From: Dyadobacter sp. MSC1_007
GTDB lineage: Bacteria > Bacteroidota > Bacteroidia > Cytophagales > Spirosomataceae
Reading direction: 5' to 3'
Assembly (NCBI RefSeq): GCF_023667495.1
Contig: NZ_JAMOZL010000012.1
Location: 124,001 to 188,000 of the forward strand
Length of the DNA: 64,000 bases
In this document: positions 43,526 to 51,335 of the stretch, one piece after another
Layout of the letters: each line of letters starts with the position of its first letter
Position numbering within the stretch: the stretch's first letter is position 1
Translations under genes and position numbers: made by a program
The notes under the pieces: model-generated
Databases searched by the model: none
Told to the model about the DNA's origin: nothing
Seen by the model: the letters and a program-made list of their open reading frames with translations, nothing else

Positions 43526-44548
43526 ATGTTATATGGGCACGGGGATGACGGATACCGGTATGACAGGCAGATCATTGCTGATTTTAGTACGAATGTCTGG
43601 TATGGCGGAGAGCCAGTGGGGTTGAAGGAATATGTTTTCGGACGTTGGTCGCAGGTCAACCGTTATCCGGAAGTGGTCGCTGAAAGCTTGCGGGAAAAAA
43701 TAGCGCGTCATCATCAGATCTCAGCCGGTCAGGTTTTGGTGTGCAGCGGTACGACTGAAAGCATTTATTTGGTCGCGCAACTGTTCACCGGCAAGCGAAC
43801 GACGATTGTCACACCTTCATTTTCTGAATATGAAGACGCCTGCCAGTTGTTCGACCATGAGATAACATATTTGAACTGGCAGGATGCGCTTGAAATACCG
43901 CGATTAAAAACTGATCTGGTATTTATTTGTAGTCCTAATAATCCCACCGGACTGCTATTTCAGGATTTGCAATATTGGCTGAAACTCAATCCGCAATGTC
44001 TTTTTGCTGTTGACGAGGCGTTCATTGATTTTACCTGGGAGCGGAATTCGGTTATTTCTTTAATGAAGAAATTCCCTAATCTGTTGATTATGCGTTCGCT
44101 TACAAAAACGTACGCGATCCCGGGCCTGCGTCTGGGTTACGTATTGGCACACAAGGATATTTTTAGTCAACTGATCAGGATCAAACAACCATGGACGGTC
44201 AATGCGATGGCACTGGCTGCCGGCGACTTTATCTTTGATCATTTTGAAAGCATTCAGCCTCCTGTTTCGCAACTTTTAGAAGATAAAAGAACGTTCGTTC
44301 AAGAATTAAGTAAGATAGAAGCTTTGCAGATTTACAAAAGTGATACCCATTTCTTTTTGGGGAGAACAATGGTACGCAATGCGGCCCAATTGAAAGAATA
44401 CCTCGTAGAAAAGCACGGGTTGTTGATCCGTGATGCATGTAATTTCCGAGGTCTTACCCGGCAACACTTTCGCCTGGCCACCCAAAGCCCGGAAAGCAAT
44501 GAGAAAATAGTTAACGCATTGAGAGAATGGCAGAAGCTTTATTACTGA
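43526..44548 (+). CDS. cobD: Threonine-phosphate decarboxylase (CobD-type aminotransferase)
   Basis: PLP-dependent class I/II aminotransferase fold of 340 residues. The PLP lysine is Lys194 (RSLTKTYAIPGLRLGY), the cofactor aspartate Asp163 (FAVDEAFIDF), and SPNNPTGLL is the usual substrate-binding loop. N-terminal YGHGDDGYRY and DFSTNVWYGG match the CobD/HisC group opening (YHGG..). In B12 context it makes (R)-1-amino-2-propanol phosphate from threonine phosphate. HisC activity is the alternative on sequence alone; position between cobQ and cbiB decides. Overlaps cbiB by 22 nt. Confidence 0.88.
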   Translation: MLYGHGDDGYRYDRQIIADFSTNVWYGGEPVGLKEYVFGRWSQVNRYPEVVAESLREKIARHHQISAGQVLVCSGTTESIYLVAQLFTGKRTTIVTPSFSEYEDACQLFDHEITYLNWQDALEIPRLKTDLVFICSPNNPTGLLFQDLQYWLKLNPQCLFAVDEAFIDFTWERNSVISLMKKFPNLLIMRSLTKTYAIPGLRLGYVLAHKDIFSQLIRIKQPWTVNAMALAAGDFIFDHFESIQPPVSQLLEDKRTFVQELSKIEALQIYKSDTHFFLGRTMVRNAAQLKEYLVEKHGLLIRDACNFRGLTRQHFRLATQSPESNEKIVNALREWQKLYY

Positions 44549-45459
44549 TTCTGCCGTTGATAGCGGGGTATTTGCTGGATTTTTGGCTAGGGGATCCGGA
44601 CGGCTGGCCTCATCCGGTGCGTATTTTTGGGAATGCAATCGCGATTGGAGAGAAGTTTCTGAATGGAGACCGTTTTCGGTTTTTGAAAGGAGCGCTGTTG
44701 AGTTTGGTGCTGATAGCAAGTACCTTCCTGTTTTTTTACTACCTGAATCAATGGCTAGCGGAAGTTGCCTGGTTGTTTTTAGTTATAAACAGCATTTTCG
44801 TTTACTACGGGCTGGCTAATAGGTCCTTGATCACCGAAGGGCGTAAAGTATTTTCAGTGCTGGAAAACGAAGGTCTTGAAGCCGGGCGCAGGCAACTTTC
44901 CAGGATTGTAGGGCGGGATACTTCTGGGCTGACTGCGCAGCAAATACGCATCGCAGTATTGGAAACGATGTCGGAGAACCTGAGTGACGGGGTAGTAGCG
45001 CCGTTATTTTATTATGCAATCGGTGGGCTTCCTGGCATGATGGCTTATAAAATGATCAATACTATGGATTCGATGCTGGGCTACCGGAGCGAACGGTATG
45101 AATGGTTCGGAAAATTCGCTGCACGGCTAGACGATGTCGCTAATTTCGTTCCCGCCCGTTTGACAGCATGCCTGATGATCCTTGTTACAGGGAGTGCAAA
45201 AGGTTTTGAATTTGTCCTGAAATTCGGGAATAAACATAAGAGTCCCAATGCGGGTTACCCGGAGGCGGCATTGGCAGGGATACTAGATTGCAGGTTCGGC
45301 GGCCCGAATATCTATCACGGGGTTTTGGTCGAAAAGCCGTTTATAGGCGAAAGGGAAAGGGGCATCGCAAATGCTGAAATTGATCTCGTCAGCGCAGTTA
45401 ATCAGCGGGTATGCCTTGCAATGGTGGTTTTGGTGGTCATCACAATTTACCTTCTTTGA
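44527..45459 (+). CDS. cbiB: Adenosylcobinamide-phosphate synthase
   Basis: Integral membrane enzyme of 310 residues attaching the aminopropanol arm to adenosylcobyric acid. Features: LIAGYLLDFWLGDPDGWPHPVRIFGNAI at the N-terminus (the P-H-P-V-R motif), the loop RQLSRIVGRDTSGLTAQQIRIAVLETMSENLSDGVVAPLFYYAIGG, KMINTMDSMLGYRSERYEWFGKFAARLDDVANFVPARLTA, and the closing PNAGYPEAALAGILDCRFGGPNIY. Five or so membrane segments. Last gene of the first cob block; its 3' end overlaps the converging nuclease gene by 20 nt. Confidence 0.96.
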   Translation: MAEALLLILPLIAGYLLDFWLGDPDGWPHPVRIFGNAIAIGEKFLNGDRFRFLKGALLSLVLIASTFLFFYYLNQWLAEVAWLFLVINSIFVYYGLANRSLITEGRKVFSVLENEGLEAGRRQLSRIVGRDTSGLTAQQIRIAVLETMSENLSDGVVAPLFYYAIGGLPGMMAYKMINTMDSMLGYRSERYEWFGKFAARLDDVANFVPARLTACLMILVTGSAKGFEFVLKFGNKHKSPNAGYPEAALAGILDCRFGGPNIYHGVLVEKPFIGERERGIANAEIDLVSAVNQRVCLAMVVLVVITIYLL

Positions 45460-46348
45460 CCTTATTTACAAATTCGATTGATTCGCCAACGAAGTGGGCA
45501 ATTTCTTCAACGGAATACGGAGTTTCTTTTAAAAGCTTTTTTGTAAAGGCAATTGCTTTTTGCTGTCCACCCTGTTCTATTCCAATCTGAATGCCTTCCT
45601 TCTTTGTCCTGTCCAGTATGAATTCCTCGATTCCCATAGTCTTTCTTTTTTGAGTGATGTGATCCAGTGCTTCTTCAAATTTACGTTCTGTTTCGCTGTT
45701 TTCAAAACGGACATAATACTTTATAAATGTCATCAGTTTCCTAATTTTCGTTTTGCTGATCTGTTGAGAAAGCAATCGTCGTGCCAGGTCTGTTTTTAGT
45801 AGAAGCGCCTCTGTTTCAGTTAATTTTTTACTTTTTAATGCAGTTTTTGCGGCTAGCACAACCAATGCGAAAGGATTGTCGCTGGCAAGGAGCTCCTCCT
45901 CATGCTGGTCTGCGATTTTGTAATAATTGAACTCATAAGTTACTCTGGTCCCCCAGAATGAACGCTCGTATTTTTCCGGACAGAAAGCGTGGTCGTCGTT
46001 GGTCAGAATGGCGAATGCGGAGATGGGTTTGTCGTATTTGTCCAGGACACGATAATAGTAAGCAAACATGCGTTTTGCGAAATTCGGGTCGCGGTAGCCC
46101 TGTACTTCGATATGGACAAGTATCCATTGATCCTCACCGTCTTTACAATAAACTTTTACTAATTTATCGACAAAGCGCGTAGCATATTCCTCGTTTTCTG
46201 GCGGGAAAAGTTGTTCTAGCTCCTTATCCAGGAATTCAAACCCTTTACTAAAATCAAAAACAGAAGTGGCTTCGGGATGGAAGAATAAAAGGAAATCGTC
46301 AAAAACATCTTCCAGGATCGATTTCCAGAGGGTATCGTCTCTTTTCAT
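45440..46348 (-). CDS. Rpn-family PD-(D/E)XK nuclease/putative transposase
   Basis: About 302 residues. An N-terminal PD-(D/E)xK-like core typical of the Rpn (recombination-promoting nuclease) family: WKSILEDVFDDFLLFFHPEA, VDKLVKVYC, WILVHIEVQGYRDPNFAKRMFAYYYRVLDKYDKPISAFAILTNDD. The H-I-E-V-Q and following residues form the presumed metal site. The C-terminus ends with KKLLKETPYSVEEIAHFVGESIEFVNKVKEGKL, a common ending of this family. Start ATG at 46348 chosen because the longer frame runs back through riboswitch 3. It lies antisense between the two cob gene blocks, so it is probably an insertion. Confidence 0.85.
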   Translation of the reverse strand: MKRDDTLWKSILEDVFDDFLLFFHPEATSVFDFSKGFEFLDKELEQLFPPENEEYATRFVDKLVKVYCKDGEDQWILVHIEVQGYRDPNFAKRMFAYYYRVLDKYDKPISAFAILTNDDHAFCPEKYERSFWGTRVTYEFNYYKIADQHEEELLASDNPFALVVLAAKTALKSKKLTETEALLLKTDLARRLLSQQISKTKIRKLMTFIKYYVRFENSETERKFEEALDHITQKRKTMGIEEFILDRTKKEGIQIGIEQGGQQKAIAFTKKLLKETPYSVEEIAHFVGESIEFVNKVKEGKL

Positions 46349-46398
46349 GTATGTAAGTGTGTGGAGTAAAACGATGCAATGTAAAACAATAAAATCAT

Positions 46399-46406
46399 TA
46401 GTTTTG
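46399..46406 (+). promoter_or_regulatory. -7 promoter box for riboswitch 3 transcript
   Basis: TAGTTTTG, full match to TAnnTTTG; no good -33 element. Predicted start near 46411, about 30 nt before the aptamer core, the same geometry as at riboswitch 1. The divergent nuclease gene starts 50 nt away on the other strand. Confidence 0.5.
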
Positions 46407-46410
46407 CGCA

Positions 46411-46657
46411 TCACAAGGTTTGCGCATTCGTGCGCAATTAAAAGGGAATCCGGTGTAAATCCGGAACAGTCTCCGCTGCTGTAAGTCCAAAACAACGGCT
46501 CTTGCAAAATGTCACTTGGAAGTCAATGAGTAAATGAGCTAATGAGTGAATGGGTGAGTATTCTTATTTAATAACATTCACCCGTTCACTCATTCGTACA
46601 TTCACTCATCAAATGTCCGGGGAAGGCGCAAGAGTTGGACGAGTCAGAAGACCTGCC
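46411..46657 (+). ncRNA. Cobalamin riboswitch 3 (btuF-cobUTSC operon)
   Basis: Plus strand. Motifs in order: AAAAGGGAATCCGGTGTAAATCCGGAACAGT, CTCCGCTGCTGTAAG, a flanking stem GGCTCTTGC/GCAAGAGT, a long repeat hairpin (46525-46610) and GAGTCAGAAGACCTGCC ending at 46657. Closely similar to riboswitch 1 in both core and flanking stem. It precedes btuF and the nucleotide-loop genes. Predicted to repress them when B12 is available. Confidence 0.93.
46525..46610. repeat. Octamer-repeat hairpin inside riboswitch 3
   Basis: Left arm AATGAGTA, AATGAGCT, AATGAGTG, AATGGGTG (46525-46556). Right arm CATTCACC, CGTTCACT, CATTCGTA, CATTCACT, CATC (46575-46610), the inverse of the left. Loop AGTATTCTTATTTAATAA. 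Four degenerate 8-nt units per arm. Confidence 0.87.
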
Positions 46658-46678
46658 TTCTAACGCTTTAAACAATGG

Positions 46679-46693
46679 CTTTCGGAAGAAAGG
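46679..46693 (+). promoter_or_regulatory. Hairpin over the btuF ribosome-binding region
   Basis: CTTTC-GGAA-GAAAG hairpin (extended by GGC/GCC with a bulge) 22 nt after riboswitch 3. Its right arm AGAAAGG is the best Shine-Dalgarno-like sequence and lies 10 nt before the btuF ATG at 46704, so the hairpin may hide it. The same hairpin appears after riboswitch 1. Confidence 0.4.
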
Positions 46694-46703
46694 CCAGTGC
46701 ACG

Positions 46704-47876
46704 ATGATTTTTAAAAAGACGATTGCAGTTCTTCTGCTGCTCGGCGCAATGGCCGCTTGCAGCACTTCTTCTTCGCTCTACGAGAAGAGCGATACACAGT
46801 ATTCCGGCAAAGATTTATTCCCTGAAAAAGTGACGCTGGCGCATGCGCGGGGCTTTTCCATTTCTTATCATGGCCATTACAAAATCGTCAAAATCGTCAG
46901 TCCGTTTGAAAAAAGTACGGATACGATGTCATATGTGCTTCTGCAACGCGGCAAATCGCGTCCGCCTGGTTATGAGGACAGCCAATTGATTGAAATTCCG
47001 GTGCGCAGCCTGGTGGCGATGTCTTCCCTGCACATTGGATTAGTTGGTTTTCTGGAATCGGAGGAAATCCTGACCGGATTGGGCAATCTTAAATATGTGT
47101 CGTCGCCCAAAGTCCTGAAAAGGATTGCGGCGGGCAATATTATGGAAGTGGGTAAGGATCAGGGATTTAATGAAGAGCTACTCATTACAATGCACCCCGA
47201 TCTTATCATGGCTACCGGGACTCCAACATCCAAAATGGCACGTTACGCTTCACTCAATCAGGCGGGAATCCCTGTTATGGTCAATTCAGAATGGGTGGAA
47301 ACTACACCACTTGCCCGTGCCGAATGGGTGAAGCTACTGGCAGCGCTTCTGAACAAGGAAAAGTTTGTGAATAAGCAGTTTAAAAATGTGGAGGCGGAAT
47401 ACAACCGGCTGGCGGGACTCACTAAAAATGTTACGACCAAACCCAGCCTCATCACCGGCATGAACTCCAAAGATGCGTGGTTCGTGCCAAATGGTAATAG
47501 TTATGTAAACCGGTTTTTCCGGGATGCGGGCGCCTCATACCATTGGGCAGAAACGAAGGCTACCGGAAGTTTGCCATTGAGCTTCGAAACTGTTTATCCT
47601 GTGGCTTTGAATGCTGACTACTGGCTGAACGTCAGTATCGGAAATGTGCAAACGAAAAAAGATATTCTGGCCCGCGATGCAAGGTATGCCGATTTCAAAG
47701 CATTTAAATCCGGGAAAATATACAGCTATAATAGCCGTATGAATGCACAAGGTGCAAACGACTACTGGGAGTCCGGTGCCGTCAACCCGCAGCTGGTTTT
47801 AGCGGATCTTATTAAAATTATCCATCCGGAGTTGCTGCCGGATCATCGTCTTTTTTATTATAAATCAATCAATTAA
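46704..47876 (+). CDS. btuF: Cobalamin-type ABC transporter substrate-binding lipoprotein (BtuF-like)
   Basis: A 390-residue periplasmic binding protein. Lipobox MAAC (Cys19), then a class III (TroA/BtuF) fold: RSLVAMSSLHIGLVGFLESEEILTGLGNLKYVSSPKVLKRIAAGNIMEVGKDQGFNEELLITMHPDLIMATG, a long connecting helix, and the second lobe with AGASYHWAETKATGSLPLSFETVY. The ATG at 46704 is preceded by AGAAAGG; the frame extends upstream into the riboswitch and is not used. B12 or cobinamide as ligand is inferred from riboswitch 3 and the cob genes that follow directly. No BtuC or BtuD gene is adjacent. Confidence 0.88.
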   Translation: MIFKKTIAVLLLLGAMAACSTSSSLYEKSDTQYSGKDLFPEKVTLAHARGFSISYHGHYKIVKIVSPFEKSTDTMSYVLLQRGKSRPPGYEDSQLIEIPVRSLVAMSSLHIGLVGFLESEEILTGLGNLKYVSSPKVLKRIAAGNIMEVGKDQGFNEELLITMHPDLIMATGTPTSKMARYASLNQAGIPVMVNSEWVETTPLARAEWVKLLAALLNKEKFVNKQFKNVEAEYNRLAGLTKNVTTKPSLITGMNSKDAWFVPNGNSYVNRFFRDAGASYHWAETKATGSLPLSFETVYPVALNADYWLNVSIGNVQTKKDILARDARYADFKAFKSGKIYSYNSRMNAQGANDYWESGAVNPQLVLADLIKIIHPELLPDHRLFYYKSIN

Positions 47877-48461
47877 ATGAAAATATACACAAAAAAAGGT
47901 GACAAAGGCACCACAGGTTTATTTGGTGGGAGTCGTGTGAGTAAAGACGACGTTCGGATCGAGTGCATTGGTACGCTGGATGAGGCTAATTCTACAATCG
48001 GGTTGTTGCGTGTGAAATTGGGTGCCGAACATGCCTGGCAGCCTAATCTGCATAAAATTCAAAAAGACCTGATGGATATGATGTCGCATCTGGCACGGCC
48101 TTCTGATGCCAAAAAGGAAAATAAAAACCCGATGCCGGTCGATGGGGCCACGTTTTGTGAAGAGTGGATTGATGAGCTGGAAGCTGGAATGACTTCACCT
48201 TCGGATTACTTTTTGCTGCCGGGCGGAAATGAGGTTTCTGCATTATGTCACGTGGCCCGTACACAAATGCGCCGCGGAGAGCGCCGGTTAGTGTCTTTGA
48301 TACTGACCGATAAGGTACATGAGGCCATTCCAGCTTACATTAACCGGCTTTCTGACCTGTTTTTTACCCTTGCCCGGGCAGAAATGGACAAAGCCGGAGT
48401 AGCCGAGGAAAAGTGGCAGCTCTTTCTGTACAAGCGTTTTAAAACACCCGAACCGTCATGA
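47877..48461 (+). CDS. pduO: Cob(I)alamin/cob(I)yrinate adenosyltransferase, PduO type
   Basis: Transfers the adenosyl group of ATP to the reduced cobalt. 194 residues, PduO family: MKIYTKKGDKGTTGLFGGSRVSKDDVRIECIGTLDEANSTIG at the N-terminus (ATP site T-K-x-G-D-x-G-x-T), and NEVSALCHVARTQMRRGERRL with the conserved R-x-x-x-R-R and FFTLARAEM near the end. The start codon abuts the btuF stop (TAAATG). In a synthesis operon it most likely adenosylates the a,c-diamide. Overlaps cobU by 4 nt. Confidence 0.93.
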   Translation: MKIYTKKGDKGTTGLFGGSRVSKDDVRIECIGTLDEANSTIGLLRVKLGAEHAWQPNLHKIQKDLMDMMSHLARPSDAKKENKNPMPVDGATFCEEWIDELEAGMTSPSDYFLLPGGNEVSALCHVARTQMRRGERRLVSLILTDKVHEAIPAYINRLSDLFFTLARAEMDKAGVAEEKWQLFLYKRFKTPEPS

Positions 48462-48976
48462 TTATTTATGTGACAGGTGGCGTGCGGAGCGGGAAAAGCC
48501 GGTTTGCAATGGAAATGGCATTGCAGAAAAGCAAAAACCCGGTGTACGTCGCGACGGCGAAGGTTTGGGACGATGATTTTGCCCAACGAATTCGAAGGCA
48601 CCAGGATGAACGTGGACCTGATTGGACTTCATTTGAAAGTGAAAAAGATCTGCATTTGCTTCCGCTGGCTGGTAGGGTGGCGGTGATTGATTGCGTCACG
48701 TTGTGGTTAACGAACCTATTTTTTGAATTTGAATACAACATTGAAAAAACACTGACCGCCTTTAAAGCCGAAATCGATGCACTGGCGCGGATCGACGCGA
48801 CTTTGATCATCATTTCCAATGAAATAGGCATGGGCGTGCATGCCGAAACGGAAGCCGGACGCAAGTTCACCGACTTGCAGGGATGGGCAAACCAATATGT
48901 AGCTTCGGTGGCGAGTGAGGCCATTTTGATGGTTTCCGGGCTGCCATTAACACTCAAAACAACTAAAATAGGATGA
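48458..48976 (+). CDS. cobU: Adenosylcobinamide kinase/adenosylcobinamide-phosphate guanylyltransferase
   Basis: Bifunctional enzyme of 172 residues that phosphorylates adenosylcobinamide and transfers GMP. P-loop VTGGVRSGKSRFAME at 5-19, then VYVATAKVWDDDFAQRIRRHQDERGPDW with the guanylylation histidine (about His46), and VIDCVTLWLTN and IISNEIGMGVHAET blocks. Complete length. Starts inside the stop of pduO and ends in the start of cobT (4-nt overlaps both). Confidence 0.95.
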   Translation: MIIYVTGGVRSGKSRFAMEMALQKSKNPVYVATAKVWDDDFAQRIRRHQDERGPDWTSFESEKDLHLLPLAGRVAVIDCVTLWLTNLFFEFEYNIEKTLTAFKAEIDALARIDATLIIISNEIGMGVHAETEAGRKFTDLQGWANQYVASVASEAILMVSGLPLTLKTTKIG

Positions 48977-49995
48977 ACATCGAAACCGTTACCAGTCAGG
49001 AGATCAGCGCGAAAATTGATTTGAAAACCAAACCACTCGGTGCATTAGGTGCGTTGGAAAAGCTGGCATTTCAGATCGCGTCGGTGCAAAATACATTGTC
49101 GCCGGAGTTGGTTAAGCCACATATTATTGTTTTTGCGGCGAGTCACGGGATCGCGTCCCAGGGTGTGAGCGCTTATCCTTCCGAGGTGACCCCGCAAATG
49201 GTGCTGAATTTCATCGGCGGCGGTGCGGCAATTAATGTGTTTACCCGCCAGCACGGGATTCGTCTGTTGCTGGTAGACGCCGGGGTTGATTATGATTTTG
49301 GAAAAAATGAAAGACTGATCGATGCCAAGGTGGGTTACGGCACCAGGAGCTTTACGAATCAGCCCGCCATGACGGCCGTGGAATGTCAACAATGCATTGA
49401 AAAAGGAGCTGAACTGGTAAAGGAAGTGAAAGCCAGCGGATGCAACGTGATCGGTTTTGGCGAAATGGGGATTGGCAATACTTCGGCGGCCTCGGCGATA
49501 ATGAGCCGTTTACTGAATATGCCTATCGCGGAGTGCATTGGAAAAGGGACCGGCCTTAGCGATGCCCAACTCTCGCAAAAAACTGCCATTCTTACTACTG
49601 CATTGGAAGCGCATCGGGAAGTTGCCAATGATCCTGAAACAGTTCTAGCAACGTTTGGTGGATTTGAAATCGGGATGATGTGCGGTGCAATGATGGAAGC
49701 GGCGCGACAGGGAATGCTTGTGTTGGTGGATGGTTTTATTGCGTCAGTCAGTTATTTGTGCGCTTTTAAAATGGATTCATCCATTCAGAAATATGCTGTT
49801 TTTTGTCATCAATCCAATGAAAAAGGGCATAGGTTGCTTTTAGAATCTATTGGTGCTGAGGCGATCCTGAAACTGGACATGCGCCTGGGCGAAGGTACAG
49901 GCTGCGCGCTCGCCTACCCGCTCCTGCAAAGCGCGGTGGCCTTCCTGAACGAAATGGCCAGCTTCGAAAGCGCTGGGGTAAGTCAGAAAGAATGA
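48973..49995 (+). CDS. cobT: Nicotinate-nucleotide-dimethylbenzimidazole phosphoribosyltransferase
   Basis: Makes alpha-ribazole phosphate from the lower base and nicotinate mononucleotide. 340 residues. Typical blocks: LGALGALEKLAFQIASVQ, VFAASHGIASQGVSAYPSEVTPQMVLNFIGGGAAINVFTRQHG, GFGEMGIGNTSAASAI, and the catalytic-glutamate loop RLGEGTGCALAYPLL near the C-terminus. Ordinary length. Overlaps cobS by 4 nt. No dimethylbenzimidazole-forming BluB is in the window, so the lower ligand source is not visible. Confidence 0.96.
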   Translation: MNIETVTSQEISAKIDLKTKPLGALGALEKLAFQIASVQNTLSPELVKPHIIVFAASHGIASQGVSAYPSEVTPQMVLNFIGGGAAINVFTRQHGIRLLLVDAGVDYDFGKNERLIDAKVGYGTRSFTNQPAMTAVECQQCIEKGAELVKEVKASGCNVIGFGEMGIGNTSAASAIMSRLLNMPIAECIGKGTGLSDAQLSQKTAILTTALEAHREVANDPETVLATFGGFEIGMMCGAMMEAARQGMLVLVDGFIASVSYLCAFKMDSSIQKYAVFCHQSNEKGHRLLLESIGAEAILKLDMRLGEGTGCALAYPLLQSAVAFLNEMASFESAGVSQKE

Positions 49996-50777
49996 TAAGG
50001 CGACAGATTGATTTGTTTTTTGCAGCCCTGCAATTTTATACCCGCATTCCGGCGCCGGGCTGGGTGACGTATCGTCCCGAAAATCTGAGTTTGGCGACGG
50101 CGTATCTGCCTTTAATTGGCTGGATTGTCGGACTTGTGGCAGGTGCGACATTGCTTTTGGCAGATTACTTGACCAATATTAATATCGCTGTATTGCTTTC
50201 CATGACGGCCTCGATCCTGCTGACTGGCGCATTTCATGAGGATGGATTTGCGGATGCGTGCGATGGCTTTGGAGGCGGATGGACAAAGGAAAAGATCCTT
50301 GCGATCATGAAAGACAGTCGGGTAGGAACCTATGCTTCAATCGGATTGATACTGATTCTTGGCTTGAAATTTACATTGACCCAATCTATCTGGGCATTCG
50401 AGCCCGGTGTTCCAATGTTGCTGATATTGGTAAGCGGGCACGCTTTAAGCCGCTTGATGCCTGTTTTTGTCATCTATATATACCCTTATTCCCGGGATAC
50501 CGACAGCAAAGCTAAGCCCGTTGCCGAAAAGCCGCCGTTCTGGGTTTTGGCAATGGCGGTTGTTTTTGGCGTAGTTCCTTTGTTTGGACTGGCTCTGTAT
50601 TGCAGGCAGTCATTGCTTCTATTAGCCGTTATTTTGTTAGGAATGACGACTTTAATGATGGCCCGTTACTTCAAAAAATGGATTGGAGGCTACACAGGTG
50701 ATTGTCTGGGTGCGATCCAGCAGGTATGTGAAATTGTATTTTACCTTTTTCTGGTCGTCTTGTGGAAATTTATTTGA
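49992..50777 (+). CDS. cobS: Adenosylcobinamide-GDP ribazoletransferase (cobalamin synthase)
   Basis: Membrane enzyme joining adenosylcobinamide-GDP and alpha-ribazole (phosphate), the last assembly step. 261 residues with six or so helices. N-terminal FFAALQFYTRIPAP and the acidic metal-binding motif HEDGFADACDGFGGGWTKEKILAIMKDSRVGTYA are diagnostic. The C-terminal GYTGDCLGAIQQVCEIVFYL is also conserved. Overlaps cobC by 16 nt. Confidence 0.96.
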   Translation: MIRRQIDLFFAALQFYTRIPAPGWVTYRPENLSLATAYLPLIGWIVGLVAGATLLLADYLTNINIAVLLSMTASILLTGAFHEDGFADACDGFGGGWTKEKILAIMKDSRVGTYASIGLILILGLKFTLTQSIWAFEPGVPMLLILVSGHALSRLMPVFVIYIYPYSRDTDSKAKPVAEKPPFWVLAMAVVFGVVPLFGLALYCRQSLLLLAVILLGMTTLMMARYFKKWIGGYTGDCLGAIQQVCEIVFYLFLVVLWKFI

Positions 50778-51301
50778 TCCGCCACACGACGCCAGTTTTG
50801 GAGCCTGGCCTTATTTATGGAAGAACGGATTTGGCCCTGCACACCGATTTTCCAATTGAGCTGGAAGCAGTTAAGAAAAAGCTGGACATTGATTTTGATA
50901 TCGTTTATTCAAGCCCGGCGTTTCGGTGTACTGAATTGGCAAGGGCATTGTCACTAGGCTTCACCACCGACTTGCGCTTGCAGGAGCTCGATTTCGGTGA
51001 ATGGGAGGGCAAAACATGGGATACTGTGGATCAGATAGCATTGCAGCAATGGATGGACGACTACGTACATGCTTGCGTGCCTGGGGGCGAGAGTATGATG
51101 CAAATGCACAGCCGTGTGGCTGCATTTTGGCAAGAGCTGCTTCAAAGTGATTTTAAAAAAGTTGCCATTGTAACCCACGCAGGTGTGATCCGGTTGATCC
51201 TTTCCATCGTCCGGCAAATTGCATTAAAGGAGGTTTTTGATATCAAATTGGCTTATGGCGAAGTGATCCGGGTAGATGGTAAGGTTCCCGACAATTTGTA
51301 A
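50762..51301 (+). CDS. cobC: Alpha-ribazole phosphatase (histidine phosphatase family)
   Basis: A 179-residue phosphoglycerate-mutase-like phosphatase. The RHG-type motif is LIRHTTPVLEPGLIYGRTD, a form typical of CobC; a second site is SSPAFRCTELA, then LQELDFGEWEGKTWDTV, and the second catalytic histidine lies in IVTHAGVIRLIL. Removes the 5'-phosphate from alpha-ribazole phosphate or the product of CobS. Last gene of the second cob block. Confidence 0.92.
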   Translation: MEIYLIRHTTPVLEPGLIYGRTDLALHTDFPIELEAVKKKLDIDFDIVYSSPAFRCTELARALSLGFTTDLRLQELDFGEWEGKTWDTVDQIALQQWMDDYVHACVPGGESMMQMHSRVAAFWQELLQSDFKKVAIVTHAGVIRLILSIVRQIALKEVFDIKLAYGEVIRVDGKVPDNL

Positions 51302-51335
51302 ATTAAGGTCCCAAACCTTTGACCTGAACGTCCCT

